A program made the translations under genes and the position numbers. 64,000 bases of DNA from Undaria pinnatifida. Taxonomy: Eukaryota; Sar; Phaeophyceae; Laminariales; Alariaceae. The DNA lies in contig JABAKD010000023.1 in the NCBI GenBank assembly GCA_012845835.1, positions 14,806,202 to 14,870,201 on the forward strand. Reading direction: 5' to 3'. Below the pieces are notes generated by a model. That model was given only the letters and a program-made list of their open reading frames with translations, was not told the origin of the DNA and searched no databases. Shown here piece by piece: positions 24,095-33,700 of this stretch; within the stretch, counting starts at the first letter, position 1; each line of letters begins with the position of its first letter.

Positions 24095-24960
24095 TCATTG
24101 CCTCTAGCTATCCATGCCGTAGCTCCAATTCATTTGCCCCCCCCCCCCTCCTTTTTTCCCCCCGCTCCCTCTTGTTCAAACGTCCCACCAAAAATCGAAA
24201 TCTGCCACAGTAATAATCACTATCACGCAGTTGAACTCACCATACATATTTCTAGCCATCGATGCTGTAGCCCAAATCACCTCCCCCCCCTTCCCGCCCC
24301 GCCAACGCCCCCTCTTTCCCCACTCCCCACCAGAGCAATAAACACTACCAGGCAATTGATATCACCTCCTTATCTTTCTAGCCATCCATGCCGTAGCTCC
24401 AATTCATTTCCGCCCCCCCCCCCCACCCCCCCTTTGTTTTCTCCCGCTCCCTCTTGTTCAAACGCCCCACCTGAAAACGAAATCTGTCAGAGTAATAAAC
24501 ATTACGACGCAGTTGATATCACCTCATTATCTTTCTAGCCATTCACGGTGTAGCTCCAATTAGCCCCCCCCCCTCTCAACGCCCCCTCCTTCCCCACCAC
24601 CCGCACCATCGCCTAAACCTAGCACCATGCGCATAGTAAACCCCTACATCTATGCGACATACAGCTGTTGGAAATCCCCTTCACCCCTCCCCCCACCCCT
24701 TTGAACACTCCGCCTTCTCCTCACTGGTTGTACGACTTGCAGGACATACATGATAAACTCATTCCTTTCACGACCGTCAGATTTGTCCCCTTAAAAGATA
24801 TATAGTTTCCGCGCGCAGATTAAGTTGCCCCGCCCTCTCCCCTCCCCCCCCCCCCCCCCCCCTCCCCCCGCTCCCTCTTGTTCAAACCCAGTCCCCCACG
24901 CCCGTAAAAACTCCGCCCTCTCCTCACCGGTTATACGACTTACAGGATCCACTTGATAAA
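24095..24960. repeat. C-tract minisatellite, ~130-150-bp units
   Basis: Four to six degenerate units contain CTAGCCATCCATGCCGTAGC, a C9-C20 run, CGCTCCCTCTTGTTCAAAC and CAGTAATAA(T)CA. Unit landmarks are near 24,111, 24,251, 24,379 and 24,534. A C20 run sits near 24,850. Confidence 0.7.
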
Positions 24961-25579
24961 TTGATGCTTTTCCTTCCACAGCTGTCAGACTTTGTCCCCC
25001 TCAAAAACGGGTTTTATATGATTTCCGCGCACAGACTAACATCACCCTGTTGACCCTGGTACAAGCTACACTGTAGTTCCAAGGGGAGTCGCCGACCTAT
25101 ATCCTTAATGAGGACACACCCAGAAATACGCGCGATCGGAGTATCACACACAGCTTGCAAATATGAGTTTCCACGAAATCTTCGATCTCACAGCGGGAGT
25201 GTATTTTTATTTGTATAATATACCTGGCATATATATGCTCGGCAAAGCTTCCTCCATTCTGCTGTGTGTGAGAACGAAAAGAACTAAAATAAAAAATTCC
25301 CAATAGCCCTCTACAGCAGTGTATAATACGGAGTACAAGTTTAGGATGGACTTTTCTTTAGGATGGGATTTCTTTTTTCTTTGTCGAGAAATCGTCCAAA
25401 ACATTTCCGACCGAGGGCTCCCGACCGAACATTTTTTGCCCACTACACATATTATGGTCGTCATTGGATAAAGGAATAGGGAGGCGCCGAGCTCGAAAAG
25501 CTATTATGCCTCTGCGTGCATCTAGAGATAAATCTTGTAGACTCGATGTTGCTGTGTCGGCATCAAGCCGACATCATTT

Positions 25580-25650
25580 AAATTATTAGGAGGCGCGCGA
25601 AGCGCGCAGCGCTGAGCGTTTTTTCTTGGTTTTCCAAGGAAAAAAAGCCT
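25580..25650. other. two adjacent hairpins
   Basis: GCGCGAAGCGCGC is followed by TTTTTTCTTGG, a short loop, then CCAAGGAAAAAA: an 11-bp perfect stem ending in an A run. The shape resembles a rho-independent terminator, but nothing nearby is a bacterial gene. It is probably part of a repeat. Confidence 0.4.
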
Positions 25651-25879
25651 AATCATATCGAATCGCATACGAGGGTATGGTGCCTCGCATTACTTTCTCT
25701 GTATGTGTGTATGTTTGTTTGTATGTTTGTTTGCATCAAGTTCTTCGGCCACGACTGTCCACCGCACTCAGCGTACACGGCATCAAGGCCGATCCCAGGG
25801 GTCCTGTGCACGCACAAATGACAGCCAACACTTCTCGTGCTGGTTTCGTTGTAAGTCGTTGAGAGTTCGTCGAGATAGG

Positions 25880-26560
25880 TGCGGCAACGTGTGATTTCAC
25901 AGGCACCAACTACTGGGTGTGCGGCATTTTGTGATTTGACAGGCGTTTTGCTGTGGTTTTTGCTGCAGCATGCTGTTGTACGACTAGACACACGCACATC
26001 ATCACTGACCCGGCTCTGGTCCCATGTGCCGTGCTACTACCGCTGCTACATACACCTGCTTCTCTGCTTCAGCTGTGCTGCTGCTGATTCTAATGCTGCC
26101 CCTGCTACGAGTACAGCACCACCAGTCGTACGGTGGAGGTACCGACTCTTTTTTCTCTGAAGACACTACTGGGTGTGCGGCATGTTGTGATTTGACAGGC
26201 ATTGCTGGGCTACGTTATATATTATTACAGTATGGTTTCTCCAATGCTGATTGTTTTTGTGATCGCAGATGCAGATTGTGAGCCTTCAACAAAATATTAA
26301 TTCAACCGAAAAAAAAGGGAGCACTATCTGTTATGCTGCAGTATGCTGCTGTATGAGTACCTATGTTTAAGAGGTTGATCGACGAGACAACACACGCACA
26401 GCGACACTGACCCGGCTCTGGTCCCGCGCGCCGTGCTGCTGTTACTACCGCTGCTCCTACACCTTCTGCTGTGCGAGTAGTAGCTATTTTCAGGAAGTTG
26501 GTGGACGACTTCTTTCTGTAAAAACTATCTATGCTGCTGTGTGTACGAGTACAACTGACT
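25880..26560. repeat. irregular tandem repeat with ACTGACCCGGCTCTGGTCCC
   Basis: Blocks CTACTGGGTGTGCGGCAT and GTGATTTGACAGGC occur twice (25,905 and 26,166). The block ACTGACCCGGCTCTGGTCCC..GCCGTGCT also occurs twice (26,005 and 26,405). GCT-rich in between. No gene. Confidence 0.6.
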
Positions 26561-26639
26561 GTACCATATTTCAGGAGATTGATCGACGAGTTATTTTTCT
26601 CTCTGAATACAGAACGTAAATATCAAACAGCGTAGATGT

Positions 26640-28140
26640 TCGTTTAGCTCGTACGGAAGAATAAAAAGCCCACAATACCCGAGATATATAGATGCTGATC
26701 GACCTGTCAAGAGCTCAACAAAAAAAAACGGAAGAACCATTAAACGCTGCTGCACGGGTACCAGCTACATCCACAAGCAAGCCCACAAGCGCGTCGAGAA
26801 CAACAACAGCTCTCGCTCATTCAAACCTTTTTCGGTCGGGATATACGAAGCAGTGATGTCGAACCTATCGGTACACCCGCAATTCGATAAGTCTCGATTC
26901 CCGCGTTAAAGACGCTCTGAAAGAAAAAAAACATGTGCGTCTTCAAAGCGGGGTCGACTGTACAAGAAACTCCATATATGATGCATCGCAGCTATAACTA
27001 CTGCAGATATTGAGGCCGCGCCTCATTACAACCAATTACTAGTACTGAAACACAAAGCTGTCGGTTGACGGTCAAGTATCAAGTTTGTCAAGCTGTCAAG
27101 GTTGTCTGTCAAGGCATTCGGCGTTGTCTAGACAAAACACCCCCTATCCCCGGTATGCAAACGCCTCCAGAACTCATGTGGAAACCCATCATTTTTGAAA
27201 CAGCGAACACGAAAACGCCGCTACTAGATTGTCGAACTGTCTACACGTAGTGTTCAAGTGTCTAGGGGTCCAGGGTGTTTAGCGTTGAGCGTTGCCGTCG
27301 TTACCGGCACGCGGGCAGCGGGCAGTGGGCAGTGGGCAGCTTATCCGTACAATACAAAACACTCGGTGTTGTCACCTAAGTTTCCTTGTTTACTTGGTCG
27401 CTTTGTCGTGAATTTGTTTCGTGTTTGAAATACGTATCGCTTATCGCTTATATGCTTGTGGCTGCGGCTTTGCGGCTTGTTGCATTCTTTTTTCCAAGGA
27501 GAAGAAATCGGATCGGCTGGCACGTCGGTATACGGCAGCTATCGACGGCGAAAGACGGATACTTCAAGTATACTGTATCCATCAAATATAAAACATGTGA
27601 AGGCATTTCTGTATCTAATTATCAAACGAGTTTCCAGCATACTTCACAGCTTCACAGTATTTAGTACAAGTTCACAGTTTATACATGCTCATGCTCATAT
27701 ACCATATGCCTCTACACATGAGTACACAATGCATACAACTACTACAGTACTGGACTCTAAAAAAAAATACATACGTGATGTGGGCGCGGGGCGCGGGGCA
27801 CAAAGAAAGCACAAACGCATACACACAACACACAACACACAACCTATAATGTACAATTTAGTATGGAAAAATTCAGTTTTCAGTGGTTTTGTATGGCTTT
27901 TCCCAAAGCCGGGGATTTTCTTATGTGTCCCCTGTTTTTTCTCGTCAAGGCTGTCTGTCAAGGCGTTTGGTGGATTGTTGTCTGTCAAGGGGTCCAACGT
28001 CTGTCAACCGACATCTTGGGGCGCACAGCAGTCACTACGTATATAAAAACATTCTACCATTATTATGGATTATGACGCCACCAACCAGCTACGTATGGCC
28101 GATGAACGAAAATTGACATGGCTGCCTCATCGAGGTCGTA
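26640..28140. other. no recognisable gene
   Basis: GTCTGTCAAGG motifs recur at 27,060-27,125 and 27,930-28,010. ACACAAC runs occur near 27,825. Short frames only. Confidence 0.5.
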
Positions 28141-28147
28141 TATGTGT

Positions 28148-28393
28148 GCATGCATGCATGCATGCATGCATGCATACATGTATGTATGTATGTATGTATG
28201 TATGTATGTATGTATGTATGTATGTATGTATGTATGTATGTATGTATGTATGTATGTATGTATGTATGTATGTATGTATGTATGTATGTATGTATGTATG
28301 TATGTATGTATGTATGTATGTATGTATGTATGTATGTATGTATGTATGTATGTATGTATGTATGTATGTATGTATGTATTATGTATGTATGTA
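28148..28393. repeat. (GCAT)7 then (TATG)~54 microsatellite
   Basis: GCAT units at 28,148-28,175 change to TATG units that run almost unbroken to 28,393. The tract ends in the junction GTACAAGGGCTCTG shared with other copies. All three frames of each strand are open through it, producing long spurious ORFs. Confidence 0.95.
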
Positions 28394-28395
28394 CA

Positions 28396-28865
28396 AGGGC
28401 TCTGCTCCGCGGGCGGCAGACGCCGCCCGCTACGCTCGCGCCAGGAATACAACACAACAAATGTGAAAGAGACAGGAATAGAAGGTGCATGGTTTCATGA
28501 AGCCCGCGACTTGATAATGCCAAGAGCTCTATGGGCAGAGCTGTTTACTCTGTGCTGTGTTGCGAGCTTGCTGGCGATGTCACGTTCAGATTGGCAGTGC
28601 GGGCGAATACAACAAAAAAAGACATTTATTATTCAGAACGGGTGTATGATAGCGCATCATCACCACCAGCTGCTTGTGGTAGAGCACCAAATACGAACGC
28701 AAAATGGCATTGTGGTTGTACACCACTACTTGCAGTATATGGAAAACGAACCCGACTACCCAGTGTACATTAAACAAACACGTGACTCTACAACTTGCCA
28801 TGAAGATTGTACTTGGGGCGCCTAAAAATAACCAGCTGCTAGCTTACTGGCGTTTATTTATGGGC
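28396..28865 (-). mobile_element. composite unit 1, left part (C-family copy 3)
   Basis: The C core (28,396-28,601) and about 230 bp beyond match 44,837-45,306 with few differences. The last 40 bp (28,830-28,869) are the beginning of the 585-bp repeat, whose remainder is at 36,853-37,397 on the far side of the Ty3 element. Confidence 0.8.
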
Positions 28866-28869
28866 GTGG
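28866..28869. repeat. target-site duplication, left (GTGG)
   Basis: GTGG directly precedes the 5' LTR and is repeated at 36,849-36,852 after the 3' LTR. The uninterrupted site in composite unit 2 (45,305-45,315) has a single GTGG followed by GACGTATAAATAG. Confidence 0.9.
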
Positions 28870-29074
28870 TGTGGATACCAGTCCCTATTCCCTGGATTGT
28901 ACCGCCTCCTTATCACTATAATACTTCAAGATCATCCTGGCTCCTCGAGGCAGACTCTGAGGTGTTTCCTCATCGTTGACCCTCGAGCGTGCGGTTGCGC
29001 ACATAACCCACCTCGGTGTGTCTCCACACCTCCATCTGAGAAAGAAAACCCTGCGAAGGGACTACCGTCCCACA
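28870..29074 (+). repeat. 5' LTR of Ty3/Gypsy element
   Basis: 205 bp, TGTGG...CCACA at its ends, identical base for base to the 3' LTR at 36,644-36,848. A TATA-like CTATAATAC is at about 28,916. This is short for a Gypsy LTR but within the known range. Identity of the LTRs means insertion was recent, or was followed by gene conversion. Confidence 0.95.
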
Positions 29075-29076
29075 AT

Positions 29077-29096
29077 TGGCGTCGAGGCAGTGAAGC
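29077..29096 (+). other. primer-binding site
   Basis: TGGCGTCGAGGCAGTGAAG starts two bases after the LTR. The initial TGG pairs with the CCA end of a tRNA, as expected for minus-strand priming. The tRNA cannot be named from this window. Confidence 0.65.
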
Positions 29097-29177
29097 TTGA
29101 TCGGTGCTAGAAACCCCACCGAGAGAGCGGGTAAGCTTCAATTCCAAAAAACTCCGCACGTTTGTCCCGCTTGCCAT

Positions 29178-30701
29178 ATGGCAGACGGGGCAGACCCCCC
29201 TGGTCCCGGGGATGGTCGTACGGACCCAAACATCCTTCCCCCACGTCAGGAGGGAGGTGGCCTTCTCTCACGTCCTGAGGAAGGCTCTTCGAATCAAGAC
29301 CAGGAGGAGGAGGAAGAGGTAGAAGAAGAAACCTACTTCAGCCCCCGCGAGCCGTCACCTGGCCAAGATTCTTCTGAAGAAGAGCAGAGGCGACACCGTT
29401 ATGGTCGCCACCGTAGTCGTCGAGGGCGTCACCGCCGCCGGTCGTTCTCCCCCGTAGGGAAAGGAGCAGCTGGTGAGGTCTCTTTCCCTCATCACATGGT
29501 CAGTAGTTCTCAACAACAGCAGTCGCTTGTTAGCGAAAGTAACATTGCTAAGTTGAACGAACTGCTTGATAGGTCGTTGACTGAAGAAGGACTTACAAGC
29601 AATATTGCTGACCTGTTGTCTACGTTGACGGGTAGAGTACAACTAGCTCCGTCTGATTCAAGCAGTCTTAAAATAGGCAGTTCAGTCCCGTCTGTGTCAT
29701 CTGTTAACACGAGGATGACAATGTCTGACTTCGGTGCTATCTCCAAGTTTTCAGGAAACGAAAACGACAAGAACAGCATCCTTAATGTCATGTCACAGTA
29801 TGAAGCATTCGTCACCGCGTCGTTAAAGTCACGTCCCGGCGTCACCGAGGACATGATTGATGACCTCCTAGTAACGTACTTCATCTTCGTGTTGAAGGAT
29901 GAGGCAATCCAGTTTTATACCCAGCTGGTAGGAGGGCAGGTTCCGTGGAGACGTAGTGCTGATGGAGATCGGCAACTGTCAGATACCGAGAGCAGCGCAA
30001 AACCGACCTCGTGGGCGGAAATGAAAACTGCTTTTGAAGCGTCGTACTTGTCAGCAGACGCTCTGGCACGCTCAGTAGAGCAGATTGTCACTCTGACTCA
30101 GGGTCCAAATGAGTCAGTAACGTCATACGTAAATCGTCTTAGAGACAGTTTTAACAATTTGAACCGTCAAGTTCAAAAACAACATGTACAGCCTGTAGAA
30201 GCTCTGCAGATCGGAATTTTTGAGCGTGGGTTACGCCCAGAAATTTTGGAACTACAACGCATTGGCCAGTACTGTAAGTCAATGCAGCAGGCAGTCGATA
30301 GGGCCCAGCGTAGTGCTGCGTCCCTTGCAGCAGTCGATGGCACAGTCAGTGCCATGTCATGGTCGACTGTTGCGCGCGGTCGTTCTAGAGCTCAGGTGCG
30401 AGCAGTACGCGGCCCTGAGAGTCGTCTTGAACGTAAACGCTCACACAGCGGTTCTCGTAAGAACCACGGTTTAGCAGCAGCAGCAGCATCTCACTTGTCC
30501 AGTTCGAAGATGCCTGCAGCGAGGTCGTCTACGTCTAGGTTGAACATCACGCGTGATCATTCACCCTGTTCAGTATCTGGGTGTACGGCTAGAGATAAGT
30601 CCAGTCACGCCAGTAATGATTGCTTCAACCACCCCTTGTTTGGGGAGGCTAACCTAGCCCGGTATCGGGAGAGGAGAGCTCGCCGTCAGAAGTCCACCTG
30701 A
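29178..30701 (+). CDS. gag: Ty3/Gypsy Gag (capsid-nucleocapsid)
   Basis: The first in-frame ATG is at 29,178 and gives 507 residues. Residues 1-100 are acidic and then Arg-rich. Residues 185-420 form the retrotransposon Gag capsid region (ISKFSGNENDKNSILNVMSQ; later EIVTL-like SVEQIVTLTQGPNESVTSYV). The C-terminus is basic with a zinc knuckle of unusual spacing, C-x4-C-x7-H-x4-C at C464, C469, H477 and C482; the common form is C-x2-C-x4-H-x4-C. Gag assembles the cytoplasmic particle that packages element RNA. The frame ends at TGA 30,699-30,701 and pol continues in the same frame without another stop, pointing to readthrough. No internal break. Confidence 0.9.
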   Translation: MADGADPPGPGDGRTDPNILPPRQEGGGLLSRPEEGSSNQDQEEEEEVEEETYFSPREPSPGQDSSEEEQRRHRYGRHRSRRGRHRRRSFSPVGKGAAGEVSFPHHMVSSSQQQQSLVSESNIAKLNELLDRSLTEEGLTSNIADLLSTLTGRVQLAPSDSSSLKIGSSVPSVSSVNTRMTMSDFGAISKFSGNENDKNSILNVMSQYEAFVTASLKSRPGVTEDMIDDLLVTYFIFVLKDEAIQFYTQLVGGQVPWRRSADGDRQLSDTESSAKPTSWAEMKTAFEASYLSADALARSVEQIVTLTQGPNESVTSYVNRLRDSFNNLNRQVQKQHVQPVEALQIGIFERGLRPEILELQRIGQYCKSMQQAVDRAQRSAASLAAVDGTVSAMSWSTVARGRSRAQVRAVRGPESRLERKRSHSGSRKNHGLAAAAASHLSSSKMPAARSSTSRLNITRDHSPCSVSGCTARDKSSHASNDCFNHPLFGEANLARYRERRARRQKST

Positions 30702-30704
30702 CGG
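30699..30704 (+). promoter_or_regulatory. candidate UGA readthrough site between gag and pol
   Basis: Gag stops at TGA and the next codon is CGG, then an open frame runs to the end of pol. UGA-CGG is an established leaky stop context (tobravirus and pecluvirus type). Pol lacks an ATG until well inside its frame, so readthrough is the simplest way to make it. Confidence 0.65.
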
Positions 30705-33700
30705 TGCCCAGTTGTGGAAGTCGTTCCCGCAGTTGGGAGTTCGTTTAGGGTTTCCCCCGAGATTGATTGTCCATCGGTTTCTGTAAGGTCGGGTAACCCG
30801 AGGGACGACATAGGGAAGCACGTGCTTTCCGAGTCGCTCACCCTCGAAGGTATGTCCATCTGTGATGAGACAAGCAAGGATACTGCAGTCGTAGATCCTT
30901 CCCCTGTAAGTAAGCGTGTGCGTTTTGCAGACAGTGTACCTGGTAGGTCGTTGGTTGACATGTGTCCCGCAGACCCCCATGTAGGCAATACGCAGGCGAA
31001 TTTTTTATTGCCAGTACCTAGTGAATCAGTGTCTAGGGATGTAGGTAATAAGCAGGTGGATTCTTCGTTGCCAGCGAGTGATGAGTCTGTGTCTATGGAT
31101 GTCAATGAAGACTGCCCTGGTCATGAAAGGAGCAGTACTCATAATAATAATAAACATGAAGAATGGTACGCCTGTGCTTTATCGCGTCGTACGCGATCGC
31201 CGCTTACGCTTGCTTTCTCGTCTCATCGCGTTCATATATGTGGACGTATTGGAGGCTTCGAGGTGCCTCGTGTCACTGTTGACACGGCAAGCGATGTTCC
31301 ATGTGTGGCTTTCTCGTTTGTGAAACGCCACCCTATCTTGAAAAATGAACCGATACATGCCATCCCACCTGCTGTGCTCACGTTGAAAGCCGCAAATGGA
31401 TCAGTGATGGAAATACTAGGGTTCATTCGCTTTGATTTACAACTGGGGGACGTCACTCGCCCAGTAGAAGCGCTTGTCATTTCATCGTTACGTCCTGATG
31501 ATATCCTGTTAGATAACAGCGTCATGTCTTTATTTGGTGCGAAACTTGACTGGAAAAATCAATGTATCACTTTTCATTCAAGCGAAACAACAATACCCGC
31601 TGTTCATCGTGTTGATTCAAGTACCACTGGATCATCAATTTCTCCAGCAGGAGTAACCTCTGCGTCTGTCGCATCCGTCCATGCTGACTTTGAGGCTATC
31701 CCTGTTTGTCTGAAATCCTGTTTTTATTTACCAGCGGGAACTGAGGCATCGGTTGTTGTTTTCACCGATACAAAACCTCCGGTTAATACTGACGTCGTAT
31801 TAGAACCTCGTACGGTATCTCAATCCGAATTCTCCGAAAATATTGGAACAAAAAAATTCCAAACTTTCGAACGTGTTGTTGTTGCACGTACTGTAGCAAC
31901 ATGGCGTGCAGTGGACGGGTCCGTCTGGTTGCAAATCGCCAATCCGTCTACGCGCGGTGTCACTATACCCGCACATCTAGCACTTGCGCTCTTGTCAACA
32001 GCCAGTGTGACGGATACACCTGAATTACGGATAAGTGCGGTAGCTGCATCACCCAAAAATAAGGATGAGCTAGCAGCTGCGCGACAAGCACTAGAACCAG
32101 CCCTTGCTAAAGCATTTGCTGACACTACCTTCTCACCCGAACAAGTTTCGGAAGTTATAAACCTATGCGCAAAATACCGCCCAGTCTTTTCGTTGTCAGC
32201 GGATGAGTTAGGCTGTTGTAAAATAGCCGAAGCTACATTCCCGTTACAACCAGGCACTCGTCCGGTTGATCGTGCGCCGTACCGTACCTCACCCCGCCTT
32301 CAAAAACAAATCGATGACCAAGTCGACAAGTTACTGAAGCAGGGAATAATAGAGGAACGCACAAGTGCCTGGGGTAGTCCCGTTACTATTGTCAGCAAAG
32401 CTGATGGGTCACCACGGTTCTGTGTTGACTACCGTAACACTCTCAATCGTCATCTCGTCCGTAAAACATGGCCCATGCCCAACGTCGAAACTCATCTCGA
32501 CTCTGTGGGCGGAGCCAAGTTCATCACAGTAGCCGACGTCCAGAGTGCTTTTCATCAGCTTCCTGTTGCTGACGCGGACATCGAATCAACTGCTTTTGTC
32601 ACAGCTAAAGGCAAGTACTGCTTTAAACGCATGCCGTTCGGAGTTTGTAACGCACCCTGGTTGTATCAACATATGATGTCGCTCGCCCTTGGTGATACTG
32701 GTTCAGCCAATGGTCTTTTGTGTTATATGGATGATTTAATAGCTTGTTCATCTACGTGGGAAGCACATCTGTTGTTACTCGAACGCATGTTTTCAGCTCT
32801 ACAAGCAGCTGGTTTGACGCTAAAACCGTCCAAGTTACAGTTCGGTTCGAAACAAGTTAAATATTTAGGTCATATAATATCGGAACATGGTATCACCATT
32901 GGCGATGACCGTATAAAAGCCATTAGTGAGTTGCCAGACCCGAAGAATATCAAGGAACTACGTTCTTTATTAGGCACACTCAATTTCGTTCGCCGGTTTG
33001 TACCAGAATATGCTGAAGTTACAGCACCTCTGGTCGAGCTTACTAAAAAGCAGTATAAGCAACGGCGGGAATTCGAGAAACATTGGGGAACAACTCAATC
33101 TGAAGCAGTAACCCGGATTAAGAAGTTGTTATCTTCCCCTCCAGTATTACATTTCCCTGATTATTCTAAAGAGTTTATCGTACATGTAGATGCAAGTGAA
33201 GCAGGAGTCGGAGCATTCTTAGCCCAAAACGCCAACGAAGGATCTGATAAACCAGACCTACAAATCATTGCTTACTTTAGTAAACGTTTTACGAAAGGAC
33301 AAAAACATTATTCAGCAACGATGAAAGAGTGTTGTGGAGTTGTCCTCGCTCTACAGCATTGGCGTCCGTACCTTTGGGGCAAACACTTCAAATGCGTCAC
33401 CGACCACGCTGCTCTCACACATCTATATTATATGCAAGACACATCCAACATGTTAACACGTTGGGCCATTGCCTTGCAAAGTTTCGATTTTACAGTCGAG
33501 CATAAGCCGGGAAAATTACACGTAATACCGGACACATTATCCCGGTTGTTTGGCGACATACCAGAGGACACAACCCAAGGAAAGACGTCTCTTTCTGATG
33601 TGTTGCCGCCGAAACCCAGGTTAGCCTCTATCTGTCGCAATGTACCACAAGATGGGCTACCCTATCGCCCACCAACTCCACGTGCGTATGAAGTACATTC

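Noticed and set aside
24095-24960. CRISPR-like regular repeats
   Set aside because: Units are long, degenerate and without unique spacers, and the sequence is eukaryotic. No cas genes.
25615-25650. Rho-independent terminator
   Set aside because: Shape fits, but there is no bacterial gene and the organism is eukaryotic. Listed as hairpins only.
28118-28825. Long frames of repeating Met-Tyr-Val-Cys or Tyr-Ile-His-Thr (also 47,295-47,939 and 50,706-50,969)
   Set aside because: Translations of the TATG microsatellite, open in every frame by composition.
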